Notes under the pieces: model-generated
Databases searched by the model: none
The model's input: only the letters and a program-made list of their open reading frames with translations
Told to the model about the DNA's origin: nothing
Translations under genes and position numbers: made by a program
NCBI GenBank assembly: GCA_964247675.1
Contig: CAXTVW010000049.1
Coordinates: 1-21,323 of the forward strand
Origin: BOG-908 sp964247675
GTDB taxonomy: Bacteria > Pseudomonadota > Alphaproteobacteria > Acetobacterales > Acetobacteraceae
Direction: 5' to 3'
Length of the DNA: 21,323 bases
In this document: in pieces, positions 7,001 to 15,300 of the stretch
How the letters are laid out: each line of letters begins with the position of its first letter
How positions within the stretch are numbered: the stretch's first letter is position 1

Positions 7001-8569
7001 ATGCGCCTAGGATTCGCCTTGTGCCTGAGCGCCTGCTGGGCTGCGGCCGCTCAAGCCGCGCCGCCCGCAGACACGGACAGCTACGTGCAGAGCGCCATGC
7101 AGGGGTTCGGCGAGCCGGGGTTGGGGCTGGCGATCGTGGAGGATGGCCAGACAGTGGTGGCCAAAGGCTACGGCGTGCGCAAGCTGGGTACGCAGAAGAT
7201 GGTCGATAGCCACACGGCTTTTCCGATCGGGTCGGAGACGAAGGCGTTCACGTCCGCGGCGCTGGCGATACTGGTGGATCGCAAGAAGCTTTCCTGGGAC
7301 GACCACGTGGCGGACAAGCTGCCCGGGTTCCAGATGTATGACCCTTATGCGACCGCGCACATGACGATACGGGACCTGCTGACGCATAGAAGCGGGTTGG
7401 GTTTGGGCGAAGGGGATCTGCTGGTGGTGCCTGGCACCACCAGGAGCCGGGCGGACATCGTGCACGCGCTGCGGTATCTCAAGCCGGTGACGGGATTTCG
7501 CGAGTCGTTTGCCTACGACAACATCCTGTATATCGTAGCGGGCGCGCTGGTGGAGGCGGTGTCCGGGCAGAGCTGGGAGGATTTCGTCACCGCGAACATC
7601 TTCAAGCCGGTCGGCATGGTGGACGCGCATGCGAATTACGAGGCGGACGCGCCGAATGCGGTGGCGCTGCACGCGCGGACGTCCGGCCTGTTCCGTGGCG
7701 TGGGACCGCAGGCGGTGTTGCCGGAGCCGGCCGGGTTCCACACGATCGCGCCGGCCGGGGCGATCAACGCCAGCCCGCAGGACATGGCGCGCTGGATGGC
7801 GGTGCAACTGAACCGCGGCAAGTTGCCGGATGGCAGCAGGCTGTTCAGCCAGGCGCAGGCGGACGTGTTGTGGGCGCCGGTGGTGGTTGTGCCGGCCGAG
7901 GAGTTCAAGCTGCCGGCTGCGTTGTCCGGCATGCAGCCGGATCTGCAGACGTATGCGCTCGGGTGGTTCGTGGAGAGCTATCGCGGCCACATCGTGGTGG
8001 AGCACTCAGGAGCGGTGTTCGGCGCGCTGGCCATGCAGTTCCTGTTGCCTGACAAGCATGTCGGTATCTCGGTGACGATAAACTCCGAGGACAGCTTCAC
8101 GCGGCGCGCGGTGGCGTTCCATCTGATGGACCATTACCTCGGCCTGCCGCCCACGGATTGGCTCGGCAAGCTAACCGCGGCGCGGACGGAGATGATGGCG
8201 AAGACTACCGCCGCGATCGAGGCGATGCCGAAGCCGGCGGCCGCCACAGGCGCCAGCCCGGCGCTGCCGTTGGCGCAATACGCCGGCGCCTACCAGGACC
8301 CGTGGTATGGCCGCATGACGGTCAGCCCGCAGTCGGGCCAGGCGCTGTCGATCGATTTCACCGAGACGCCTGGGATGTCCGGCGCGCTGGAGCCGGTGTC
8401 AGGCAACCGGTTCCGCACGCATTGGGCGGATCGGAACATCGAGGATGCGTTCGTGGATTTCGATGTGGCGGACGGGAAGGTGCGCGGGGCGGCGTTGCAT
8501 GCTGTGTCGCCGGCGGCGGATTTCAGCTTCGATTATCAGGATTTGCATTTTGCCCGGGCGGGGAAGTAG
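7001..8569 (+). CDS. Exported serine hydrolase (beta-lactamase/PBP-like) with DUF3471-type C-terminus
   Basis: Second beta-lactamase-fold hydrolase, 522 residues, with a signal peptide ending near AQA (17-19). Motifs are S78-E-T-K81 (SxxK), Y172-D-N174 (YxN) and H335-S-G337. A C-terminal domain starting QYAGAYQDPWYG (about 426-517) resembles DUF3471, often found in such hydrolases. It has no membrane helices, unlike its upstream neighbour, so it should be soluble in the periplasm. The start at ATG 7001 is set by the signal peptide and GGAG seven bases upstream; longer frames read into repeat C. The stop codon abuts repeat D. Likely a peptidase or esterase acting on D-amino-acid-containing or ester substrates, by context only. 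Confidence 0.88.
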   Translation: MRLGFALCLSACWAAAAQAAPPADTDSYVQSAMQGFGEPGLGLAIVEDGQTVVAKGYGVRKLGTQKMVDSHTAFPIGSETKAFTSAALAILVDRKKLSWDDHVADKLPGFQMYDPYATAHMTIRDLLTHRSGLGLGEGDLLVVPGTTRSRADIVHALRYLKPVTGFRESFAYDNILYIVAGALVEAVSGQSWEDFVTANIFKPVGMVDAHANYEADAPNAVALHARTSGLFRGVGPQAVLPEPAGFHTIAPAGAINASPQDMARWMAVQLNRGKLPDGSRLFSQAQADVLWAPVVVVPAEEFKLPAALSGMQPDLQTYALGWFVESYRGHIVVEHSGAVFGALAMQFLLPDKHVGISVTINSEDSFTRRAVAFHLMDHYLGLPPTDWLGKLTAARTEMMAKTTAAIEAMPKPAAATGASPALPLAQYAGAYQDPWYGRMTVSPQSGQALSIDFTETPGMSGALEPVSGNRFRTHWADRNIEDAFVDFDVADGKVRGAALHAVSPAADFSFDYQDLHFARAGK

Positions 8570-8743
8570 GCAAGCCGTTCTTTTTTGAAAAAAAGAACCA
8601 AAAAACTTTTGTTTCCCCGCCTGCACCATGGCGCGCGCTGGTTCTGCAAGGACGCATATCGGCAGAACTAGCTTAGGCTGTGGTGCAGGCGGGGGAGGAA
8701 AAGTTTTTGCTTCTTTTTTTCAAAAAAGAAGGCCTTTCTTTCT
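8569..8743. repeat. Composite inverted hairpin repeat D
   Basis: Left arm 8569-8610 (stem GTTCTTTTTT/AAAAAAGAAC), right arm 8699-8743 (stem CTTCTTTTTT/AAAAAAGAAG). The class 1 spacer has a perfect 14-bp outer inverted repeat, CCCCGCCTGCACCA (8615-8628) and TGGTGCAGGCGGGG (8681-8694), and an inner one, GTTCTGC (8641-8647) and GCAGAAC (8662-8668). Confidence 0.9.
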
Positions 8744-8745
8744 CC

Positions 8746-10014
8746 GTGACCCCAAACACCCTGCTCCACTCCCTATTCCAAGCCGCGGTAGCCGCCGCAG
8801 CGCCGGCGCTGTGCGTGCCGCCCAAGCTGCCGCCCCCGCCTAAAGGCCGCACCGTGGTTGTAGGCGGCGGCAAGGCGGCGGCTGCCATGGCGCTGGCGGT
8901 GGAGGCGCACTGGCCCCAGGATCGTGTGCTCTCCGGCCTGGTGGTTACGCGCTACCTGCATGGCGTGGGTGATCTGACGCGAATCGCAGTGGTGGAGGCC
9001 GCCCACCCCGTGCCGGACGAGGCTGGTCAAAGGGCGGCCGCGCGCATGCTGGAAATGGTGCGTGGCCTGACGCCGGACGATCTGGTGCTGTGCCTGATGT
9101 CGGGTGGCGCGTCGTCGCTGCTGGCCTTGCCGGCAGATGGCTTGAGCCTGGCGGACAAGCAGCAGGTGAACCGCGCGCTGCTGCGCAGCGGGGCGGACAT
9201 CGGCGAGATGAACACGGTGCGCAAGCATCTCTCGGCGATAAAGGGCGGGCGGCTGGCGCAGGCTGCGTTCCCCGCGCGGGTGGTGACGCTGGTGATCTCG
9301 GACGTGCCGGGTGACGATCCTTCGATTATCGGGTCCGGCCCGACTGTGGCGGATGCCAGCACGGGCGGGCAGGCGTGGGCGGTGTTGGCGCGCTACGGCA
9401 TCGATCCGGCGGCGCCGGTGATGCGGCGTCTGCTGGATGAGGCGGCCGAGACGCCGAAGCCGGGCGATCCTGTGTTCGCCGGCGCCTCCGTGGTGATGGT
9501 GGCCACGCCGCAGGCCGCGCTGGAAGCCGCGGCGGACGTGGCGCGGCAGGCTGGCATCACCCCGGTGATACTCGGCGACGCGATCGAGGGGGAGGCGGCC
9601 GAGGTGGCCCGGGTGATGGCCGGCATCGCGCTGCAATGCGTGCGGCACGGACAGCCGGCGCCGGCGCCCTGCGTGCTGCTGTCCGGCGGGGAGACGACCG
9701 TGACGGTGCGCGGCTCCGGACGCGGCGGACGCAATGTGGAGTTCCTGCTCGCGCTGGGCCTGGCGCTGCGCGGCCAGCCGGGCATCTTTGCGCTGGCTTG
9801 CGACACGGACGGCATCGACGGGACCGAGGATAACGCCGGCGCCGTGCTGGCGCCCGACAGCCTGGCGCGTGCGGCGGGGTTGGGGCTCGATGCGCGGGCG
9901 CTGCTGGCGGATAATGACGGGTATGGGTTTTTCGATGCGCTGGGGGATCTGGTGGTGACTGGGCCTACGCGGACGAACGTGAATGATTTTCGGGCTGTGC
10001 TGGTTATGGGGTGA
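8746..10014 (+). CDS. Glycerate 2-kinase, MOFRL family (GckA/TtuD type)
   Basis: Class II glycerate kinase of 422 residues, which phosphorylates D-glycerate to 2-phosphoglycerate with ATP in the cytoplasm and feeds glycerate, glyoxylate or tartronate carbon into glycolysis. Visible motifs in order are VVGGGKAAAAM, VEAAHPVPDEAG, CLMSGGASSLLALP, MNTVRKHLSAIKGG, SDVPGDDPSIIGSGPT, LLSGGETTVTV, GRGGRNVEF and the C-terminal TDGIDGTEDNAGA and GPTRTNVNDF typical of MOFRL proteins. I start it at GTG 8746 because family members begin close to this point; the upstream frame is repeat D. The AAGAAGG of the repeat (8727-8733) could act as the ribosome binding site at a rather long 12-nt spacing. It is the last plus-strand gene of the run, and its link to peptide salvage is unclear. 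Confidence 0.9.
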   Translation: MTPNTLLHSLFQAAVAAAAPALCVPPKLPPPPKGRTVVVGGGKAAAAMALAVEAHWPQDRVLSGLVVTRYLHGVGDLTRIAVVEAAHPVPDEAGQRAAARMLEMVRGLTPDDLVLCLMSGGASSLLALPADGLSLADKQQVNRALLRSGADIGEMNTVRKHLSAIKGGRLAQAAFPARVVTLVISDVPGDDPSIIGSGPTVADASTGGQAWAVLARYGIDPAAPVMRRLLDEAAETPKPGDPVFAGASVVMVATPQAALEAAADVARQAGITPVILGDAIEGEAAEVARVMAGIALQCVRHGQPAPAPCVLLSGGETTVTVRGSGRGGRNVEFLLALGLALRGQPGIFALACDTDGIDGTEDNAGAVLAPDSLARAAGLGLDARALLADNDGYGFFDALGDLVVTGPTRTNVNDFRAVLVMG

Positions 10015-10195
10015 AGAAGGAAGGCCTTCTTTTCTGAAGAAAAGAAGCAAAAGACTTTTGCTCCGGCGCCTGCATCGGCGTCTATTTCATTTCTGCAAGT
10101 ATGCGCATTGGCAGAAACGGAGCGCATGCTGATGCAGGCGGGGTAGTAAAAGTTTTTTGCTTCTTTTTTTCAAAAAAGAAGGCCTTGCTTGCTTA
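10015..10195. repeat. Composite inverted hairpin repeat E
   Basis: Lies between convergent genes. Left arm 10015-10062 (stem CTTCTTTTCT/AGAAAAGAAG, a paired variant), right arm 10148-10195 (CTTCTTTTTT/AAAAAAGAAG). Class 1 spacer with CGCCTGCATC (10067-10076) and GATGCAGGCG (10131-10140) outside, TTTCTGC (10090-10096) and GCAGAAA (10111-10117) inside, the same plan as repeat D. Confidence 0.9.
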
Positions 10196-10198
10196 CGC

Positions 10199-10489
10199 TC
10201 AAGCCCGCCCCACGCACCAGGGATCCGGCTGCATATCCACCGGCCCACCGCGCGCACCAGGCGCCGGGAAGCGTGCCTTGAACGTGAAAGCTTCCGGCGC
10301 GGCGCCAATGTCCGTTGCGTTGCCGCCTTCGTCCTGCAGCCGCCATACGAAGCCGGGCGATGCGTCGGCGAGCGCGTTGACGCGATCGAGTGCGTCGAAG
10401 AACGGTGCGACGCTGGGGTGGCCTCTTGGCGCAGCAAGGCGGCCGACATTCACCTGCGCCAGGTGCCATAAGCCGCTGGTGTCCGCCAT
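10199..10489 (-). pseudogene. DUF3291 protein with internal deletion
   Basis: The 96-residue product begins like DUF3291 proteins (HLAQVNVGRL, ALDRVNALADASPGFVWRLQ, DEGGNATDI) and ends with the family's C-terminal APEAFTFKARFPAPG. The central part that normally holds NMSVWESIEALRAF, the YRSxH and LWWVPAGHIPT motifs is absent, so about 80 residues are missing although the frame is kept. The junction lies near 10296-10305 in a GGCGCGGCGCC stretch. DUF3291 proteins are usually about 150-170 residues and of unknown function, with a fold related to small monooxygenase-like domains. ATG 10489 has GAGGTC in the proper position, so a protein may still be made, but it is unlikely to fold as the family does. 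Family details are from memory. Confidence 0.72.
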
Positions 10490-10579
10490 GATCGACCTCG
10501 CTGTTCTTGCGATGGCAAGGAGGCCTGTTTTCTACGCGTTTGAGAAGGCGGAAATTCGCGTTGACCGTCTGGATTGCGG

Positions 10580-12193
10580 TCAGGTTATTGCAGGCTGCGG
10601 CCTTTTGACCTCTCCGCTTGCGTTCGGCAGTTCGTCCGGGCGGCCGAACAGCCAGCCTTGGCCGTAGGTCACGCCCAGGCCGGACAGGGCGGACGCTTCC
10701 GCTTCGGTCTCGATCCGTTCGGCCACCACGGCCGCACCCACGGCGCGGGCGATCTCCACCATGCCGGCGATGAAGGAGCGTTCCCGGCCGGTGCTGGTGA
10801 TGCCGGGCACGTAGGATCCGTCCAGCTTGACGATGTCCGGCGTGAGCGCGCGCAGCAGGCGCATGTCGGCCGTGCCGGCGCCGAAATCGTCCAGGCAGAA
10901 CGGCACGCCGATGCTGCGCAGCGCCTCGGCGGTGGCCAAACCTTCGGCCACGTCCTCGATCTCCGCGGTTTCGGTTATTTCCACCATGGCGAGCTTCGCG
11001 GCGCAGGCGGGATGGTGGCGCAGCAACGCCACCAGGCGCCTGCGGAAACTCGGGTTCTGGACGGACTGGCCGGAGATGTTGAACGCAACGGCGGACCCTG
11101 CGGCCACGGCCCGGTCACACGCCATGCGCGCGATCTGCAGGTCAAGCTCGTCGGCCAGCCCCAGGGCTTCGACCAGCATTATGAAATCCTGCGGGCCGGC
11201 CAACGGAATTTCGGGAATGGGTTTGGGGCGTATCAGCGCTTCGTGGTGGTGCGGTTTGCGGTTTGAGAGGTGTACGATCGGCTGGTAGCTGAGGTTAAAA
11301 CGGCCGTCGCGCATCACCCGGCGCAGGATGTCCGACTTGCGGCCGGCGCGCTGCATGTAGCCGGAGAGTTCGTGCTCCAGGCCTGCCTCGCTCAGTCCCC
11401 GCAGGCCGGAGCGGGCGAAGGTGCTGAGCGCCTGGCGCAGCGCGCGGGCCGCCTGCGGCGCCGTCAGCCCGTTGGCGGCGAGGCTGAGGCGGGTCGCATC
11501 GACGGACACGTTCACGCCCTGCTGACGCAGGGCGTTTTGCAGGGCGCCCGATCGCGCGTCCGCGTCATCGCTGGCGTTCGAGAAATCTATGACGCCGTAA
11601 CGGCCGGGTGCCAGTTCGCTGGCTTCCGCCTTCGGGGCCACGTCCTCGAACGCCCGTTCGAAGACGGCGGGATCGAGGGCGCGGCTGCCGCCCTGGCTGG
11701 AAATCTCGAGCAGGTAGATGTCTTTGCAGTTGCTGTCCCGCACGCCGGTTTCCGCTACCCGGGCGAAACGCTGCGCGGTGCCCGGCCGCAGCAGGGCGGT
11801 CACCGGTTCCGGCGGGCGGGCGAAGGTCAGGCAGATGCGTGACGGCCGGCCGGGGCCTGCCAGCAGGATTCCCGCCATCGCGAGCTGGCTGCGCTGCGGG
11901 TCCGCCAGGCGGACGAGCATCGGGCTGAGGCGGCCGCGCTGCGTGAGCATCACCAGCGCCATGGCGAGCGCCTCGTGATCCGAGGGGGCGATGAGCGCGC
12001 TGACAGGCCGGCCGACGAACGCCTCTGGGGCTGCGCCCAGGCGGGTGCGGAAGGCGCCGGTGGCGTAGGTGACGGTGCCGTCCGGGTCTGCCTCGGCCAT
12101 CATCTCGGCGCCGGCAAAGGCGAAGGCCACGAAACGCTCGTTGGTGTCCGCGCGGCGTAGGTGCACCGGTTCCATGGGCAGAGGGGCGGACAT
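10580..12193 (-). CDS. PAS-EAL cyclic-di-GMP phosphodiesterase
   Basis: Signalling protein of 537 residues without membrane segments. A PAS-like domain covers about residues 20-130 (AFAGAEMMAEADPDGTVTYA). A middle region (about 165-285) looks like a degenerate GGDEF domain, with APGRYGVI where the signature should be, so cyclase activity is not expected. The EAL domain covers about 295-520 and keeps the residues needed for hydrolysis of c-di-GMP: E318 in EAL, N372 (NISG), E405 (EITET), D435 and D436 (LDDFGAG), K456 (VKLD), E492 (AERIE) and Q512 (GQGWLFG). It should therefore lower c-di-GMP in response to a cytoplasmic signal. ATG 12193 has AGGAAAG upstream. Neighbours give no pathway hint. 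An alternative reading as a pure sensor is less likely given the full catalytic set. Confidence 0.9.
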   Translation of the reverse strand: MSAPLPMEPVHLRRADTNERFVAFAFAGAEMMAEADPDGTVTYATGAFRTRLGAAPEAFVGRPVSALIAPSDHEALAMALVMLTQRGRLSPMLVRLADPQRSQLAMAGILLAGPGRPSRICLTFARPPEPVTALLRPGTAQRFARVAETGVRDSNCKDIYLLEISSQGGSRALDPAVFERAFEDVAPKAEASELAPGRYGVIDFSNASDDADARSGALQNALRQQGVNVSVDATRLSLAANGLTAPQAARALRQALSTFARSGLRGLSEAGLEHELSGYMQRAGRKSDILRRVMRDGRFNLSYQPIVHLSNRKPHHHEALIRPKPIPEIPLAGPQDFIMLVEALGLADELDLQIARMACDRAVAAGSAVAFNISGQSVQNPSFRRRLVALLRHHPACAAKLAMVEITETAEIEDVAEGLATAEALRSIGVPFCLDDFGAGTADMRLLRALTPDIVKLDGSYVPGITSTGRERSFIAGMVEIARAVGAAVVAERIETEAEASALSGLGVTYGQGWLFGRPDELPNASGEVKRPQPAIT

Positions 12194-12259
12194 TCGGGCT
12201 TTCCTGGCGGGCCGGGTGCCAGGATGCGCTGGAAAGGTTTACTGGGGGTGAGTGTAGGG

Positions 12260-12422
12260 GAAGAAAGGAAGCAGTCCTTTTTTGAAAAAAGGACCAAAAA
12301 ACTTTTACTACTTCGCATTTGCGGCGGACGGGTGCTTCCTACAGACGCCGGAGCGGTTCAGCGGCGGGGAAGTAAAAGTTTTTTGCTTCTTTTTTTCAAA
12401 AAAGAAGGCCTTGCTTACTTCC
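12260..12422. repeat. Composite inverted hairpin repeat F
   Basis: Left arm 12260-12307 (stem AGTCCTTTTTT/AAAAAAGGACC-type), right arm 12374-12422 (CTTCTTTTTT/AAAAAAGAAG). Class 2 spacer with CGCATTTGCGGC and CGGGTGCTTC, then GAGCGGTTCAGCGG, shared with repeat J. The permease stop codon (12415-12417) is inside the right arm tail. Confidence 0.9.
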
Positions 12423-13695
12423 TCTTTCGAAAAATTATCAAAACGACCAAGCCAAGTGCCAGGCACCAGAGCGTGGAGACCCAAGCCCCCCTGTCCGCCT
12501 GGGTCATCAGCCAGACGCACAATGCCGAGGCCGCCACCGCGACCCAAAGCCCGCCCGGCAGCACGAGCGGGTGCGGCTGCGCGGAGAGTCCGCGGCGGCG
12601 CATCGCAACCACGGAGGCGGTGGTCATCGCGTAGAGCATAAGGCGGGTCAGCGTGCTGGCGGTGAGCGCGCCGAGGAAGCTGCTGCCGACCGAGAGGCCC
12701 CAGGCCAGCGCGGTGTGCATGAGGGTAGCCGCAAGCGGGCTGCCGGACCGGCCGCGCACCCCGGCCAGGAACCGCGGGATCTGGCCGCCATCGGCCAGCG
12801 CGAACAGCAGGCGCGGCCCGGTGAACAGGATGGTGAACAGCGTGCCGGCCATGATCAGCACGGCACCGGCGGCCACCAGGCGGCCGGCGGTGGGGCCGAG
12901 CATGGCGACCATGCCGTCGAACACCGGCCGCTGCGAGCTGGCCAGATGCGGGACGACGCCGGTGCAGACGAGCAGGATGGCGGAGTAGAGTGCGACGACG
13001 GCGATCATGCCGACGAAGAGGCCGAACGGCACGTCGCGCCGGGGATCGCGCATTTCGCCGCCGTTCACCACGGCGGAATCCATGCCGATCAGCCCGAACA
13101 GCAGCAGCACGATGCTGGGCGCCCAGTGCGCGATGGGTGGGGCGGGCGGCAAAGCGGGCGCGTGCAGCGGCCACAGGACGGCCACGCCGGTGGCGACGAA
13201 ACCGCCGAGCAGGACCAGCTTGGCCACCGTGAAGGCCGCGTTCGCGCGCGCGGAGAGGCTGACGCCCGCGGCGATGATGCCGCCCAGCCCCCAGGTGAGC
13301 ACGGTGATGGCCAGCACGCGCCAGAGCGGCTGGCCCAGGGCGGGCAGCACACCGGACGCGTAGCCGACCGCCAGGTTGGTGATGCTGGCATAGGCGAGCA
13401 GCCGTGTGGCGATTGCGAGCCATCCCGCCAGGAAGGCGGCGCTGGGGCCGAATGCCGCGCGGGCATACAGGTAGGTGCCGCCGGTGCCCTGGAAGCGGCT
13501 GGCGGCCTCTGCGTAGCTGGCGGCCACCAGGCCCATCAGCACGCCGCCGGCGAGGCAGGAGAGCACGCTGTAGGGCCCTACAAGGGCGAACACCCGGCCG
13601 GGCAGGCCGAGTATGCCGGCGCCGATTGTGCTGTTGATGGTGATCGCGGTCAGGTCCCAGCGGCCTAGGGCTTTCTTCAGGCTCTGCTCGGGCAT
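12415..13695 (-). CDS. APC-family amino-acid permease
   Basis: Inner-membrane amino acid/polyamine transporter of 426 residues with about 12 hydrophobic helices. The N-terminal INSTIGAGILGLPG carries the GAGI signature of the substrate-binding unwound helix 1, and helix 6 has the MDSAVVNGGEMRDPRRDVP stretch typical of the APC superfamily (normally SxxG-E-NP-R-P). The substrate cannot be assigned. Start ATG 13695 has only a weak upstream TGGA. The C-terminal basic RKRK is followed by TAA in the repeat F tail. It lies between repeats F and G and is divergent from thrB. Confidence 0.88.
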   Translation of the reverse strand: MPEQSLKKALGRWDLTAITINSTIGAGILGLPGRVFALVGPYSVLSCLAGGVLMGLVAASYAEAASRFQGTGGTYLYARAAFGPSAAFLAGWLAIATRLLAYASITNLAVGYASGVLPALGQPLWRVLAITVLTWGLGGIIAAGVSLSARANAAFTVAKLVLLGGFVATGVAVLWPLHAPALPPAPPIAHWAPSIVLLLFGLIGMDSAVVNGGEMRDPRRDVPFGLFVGMIAVVALYSAILLVCTGVVPHLASSQRPVFDGMVAMLGPTAGRLVAAGAVLIMAGTLFTILFTGPRLLFALADGGQIPRFLAGVRGRSGSPLAATLMHTALAWGLSVGSSFLGALTASTLTRLMLYAMTTASVVAMRRRGLSAQPHPLVLPGGLWVAVAASALCVWLMTQADRGAWVSTLWCLALGLVVLIIFRKRK

Positions 13696-13717
13696 GGGGG
13701 TCCAGTTTGGAAGGTTA

Positions 13718-13846
13718 GGTAAGGAAGGCCTTCTTTTTCGAGAAAAAGAAGCAAAAAGCTTTTGCTCCGCTGTCGCGGGGAGGTTGACGGGTGCGCTTCA
13801 GCGACATGCGCCCGACAGCGTTTTCGCAAGGAACTGCTTGCTTGCC
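13718..13846. repeat. Composite inverted hairpin repeat G (right arm decayed)
   Basis: Left arm 13718-13767 with stem CTTCTTTTTC/GAAAAAGAAG. Class 3 spacer with CGCTGTCG (13768-13775) and CGACAGCG (13813-13820). The right arm is reduced to TTTTCGCAAGGAACTGCTTG and the following CTT (13821 on), having lost its hairpin. Lies between divergent permease and thrB. Confidence 0.8.
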
Positions 13847-13884
13847 ACTAGGTCGGACACCGCGGCGTTGGTATGACCATCGCG

Positions 13885-14844
13885 ATGGCCGTCTATACCG
13901 AAGTCTCCGACGAAGCCCTGGCGGCGTTCCTGGGCGACTACGACATTGGCGGCCTGGTGGCGTTCCGCGGCATCGCCGAGGGGGTGGAGAACAGCAATTT
14001 CTCGCTGCGCACCACCGGGGGCGACTTCATCCTGACGCTCTACGAGCGGCGCGTGGACCCGGCCGACCTGCCCTGGTTCCTGGGCCTGATGCGGCATCTG
14101 GCCGCCGGGGGGATCACCTGCCCGCTGCCGGTGGAGGGGCGGGACGGCAGCGCGCTACGCCTGCTGTGCGGCCGGCACGCTGCCGTCACCACCTTCCTGC
14201 CTGGCGTCTGGCCGCGCCGCATACGGCGTGCGCATTGCGCGCCGCTGGGGGAGGCGCTGGCGCGGCTGCACCTGGCCGGCGAGGGCTACGCGCCGGTGCG
14301 CGCCAACGGGCTGGGGCCGCAGGCGTGGCCGCCGCTGCTGGAGCGCTGCCGTGGCCGCGCCGACACGTTGGGCGACGGCCTGGCGGTGGAGCTTGACAGG
14401 GCAGTGTCCCGCATACTGGCTGCCTGGCCGCACGGCCTGCCGACCGGGCACATCCATGCCGATCTGTTCCCGGACAACGTGTTTTTCCTGGACGGTGCGC
14501 TGTCCGGGCTGATCGACTTCTATTTCGCTTGCACGGATGTGCTGGCCTACGACATCGCGGTTTGCCTGAACGCCTGGTGCTTCGAAGCGGACTTCACCTT
14601 CAACGTGACCTACGCGCGTGACCTGCTTCGCGGCTACGAGTCCGTCCGGCCGTTGCGCGCAGCCGAGCAGGACGCGCTGCCTGTGCTCGCGCAAGGGGCG
14701 GCGCTGCGCTTCCTGCTGACCCGGCTGTTCGACTGGCTGAACACGCCGGCAGGCGCGCTGGTGGTGCGCAAGAGCCCGATCGACTATCTGCGCCGCCTGC
14801 GGTTCCATCTGGCCGCCAAGGATGCGCATGACTACGGACTTTGA
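13885..14844 (+). CDS. thrB: Homoserine kinase (APH-fold, ThrB type II)
   Basis: Converts L-homoserine to O-phosphohomoserine in threonine biosynthesis; cytoplasmic. The 319-residue protein belongs to the aminoglycoside-phosphotransferase-fold homoserine kinases found in alpha- and betaproteobacteria, not the GHMP type. Visible are the MAVYTEVSDEAL start, the GVENSNFSL nucleotide loop, the catalytic HADLFPDNVFF (H191, D193, N198) and the metal-binding IDFYF (D211), plus ALRFLLTRLFDW near the C-terminus. I prefer ATG 13885, which matches the conserved family start, over ATG 13873 four codons earlier; neither has a clear ribosome binding site. It overlaps rnhA, a conserved arrangement in alphaproteobacteria. 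Confidence 0.95.
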   Translation: MAVYTEVSDEALAAFLGDYDIGGLVAFRGIAEGVENSNFSLRTTGGDFILTLYERRVDPADLPWFLGLMRHLAAGGITCPLPVEGRDGSALRLLCGRHAAVTTFLPGVWPRRIRRAHCAPLGEALARLHLAGEGYAPVRANGLGPQAWPPLLERCRGRADTLGDGLAVELDRAVSRILAAWPHGLPTGHIHADLFPDNVFFLDGALSGLIDFYFACTDVLAYDIAVCLNAWCFEADFTFNVTYARDLLRGYESVRPLRAAEQDALPVLAQGAALRFLLTRLFDWLNTPAGALVVRKSPIDYLRRLRFHLAAKDAHDYGL

Positions 14845-15295
14845 ATTGCCCGACGCCGCCGCCACCGAGCCCGTGCAGATCTGGACGGACGGCGGCTGCA
14901 AACCGAACCCCGGCCCTGGCGGCTGGGGCGCCATCCTGCTGTTCCGCGGGCGGGAGCGCGAGATGTCCGGCGCCGAGGCGGCCACCACCAACAACCGCAT
15001 GGAGCTGACGGCGGCGGCCGCGGCGCTGGAGACCCTGACGCGGCCGTGCCGGGTGATACTGCGGACGGACAGCGAGTATGTCCGCAACGGCATCACGCGC
15101 TGGCATACCGGGTGGGTCCGCAAGAACTGGCGCACCGCTTCGGGTGATCCGGTGGCGAACATGGATCTGTGGCGACGGTTGCTTGACGCGGCCAAGCCGC
15201 ACGGCATCGAGTGGCTTTGGGTGCGCGGACATTCCGGCGACGTGATGAACGAGCGCGTGGACGTGCTGGCGACGCGGGCGCGGGAGCGTCGGTAG
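14828..15295 (+). CDS. rnhA: Ribonuclease HI
   Basis: Endonuclease that cuts the RNA strand of RNA-DNA hybrids. The 155-residue protein has the full catalytic set: D21 (TDGGCKPNPGPGGWG), E59 (NNRMEL), D81 (RTDSEYV), H135 (GHSG) and D145 (NERVD). The start at ATG 14828 is favoured by AAGGA at 14818-14822; ATG 14822 would add two residues. Its start overlaps the end of thrB by 17 bp, so the two are translationally coupled. Length and motif spacing are normal for the family, apart from a short extension before the first strand. Confidence 0.96.
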   Translation: MTTDFELPDAAATEPVQIWTDGGCKPNPGPGGWGAILLFRGREREMSGAEAATTNNRMELTAAAAALETLTRPCRVILRTDSEYVRNGITRWHTGWVRKNWRTASGDPVANMDLWRRLLDAAKPHGIEWLWVRGHSGDVMNERVDVLATRARERR

Positions 15296-15300
15296 GGAGT

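Noticed and set aside
8569..8743. Repeat arms as classical Rho-independent terminators
   Set aside because: The stems are A/T-rich and are not followed by a T-run on either strand, and units also occur within co-directional gene runs and in the divergent permease-thrB gap.
10015..10195. Repeat units as a CRISPR array
   Set aside because: Arms are inverted rather than direct repeats, loci are dispersed between genes, spacers recur, and no cas gene is present.
10563..10581. GACCG...CGGTC hairpin just beyond the phosphodiesterase stop codon as a terminator
   Set aside because: Only five base pairs and no T-run; not distinguishable from chance in GC-rich DNA.
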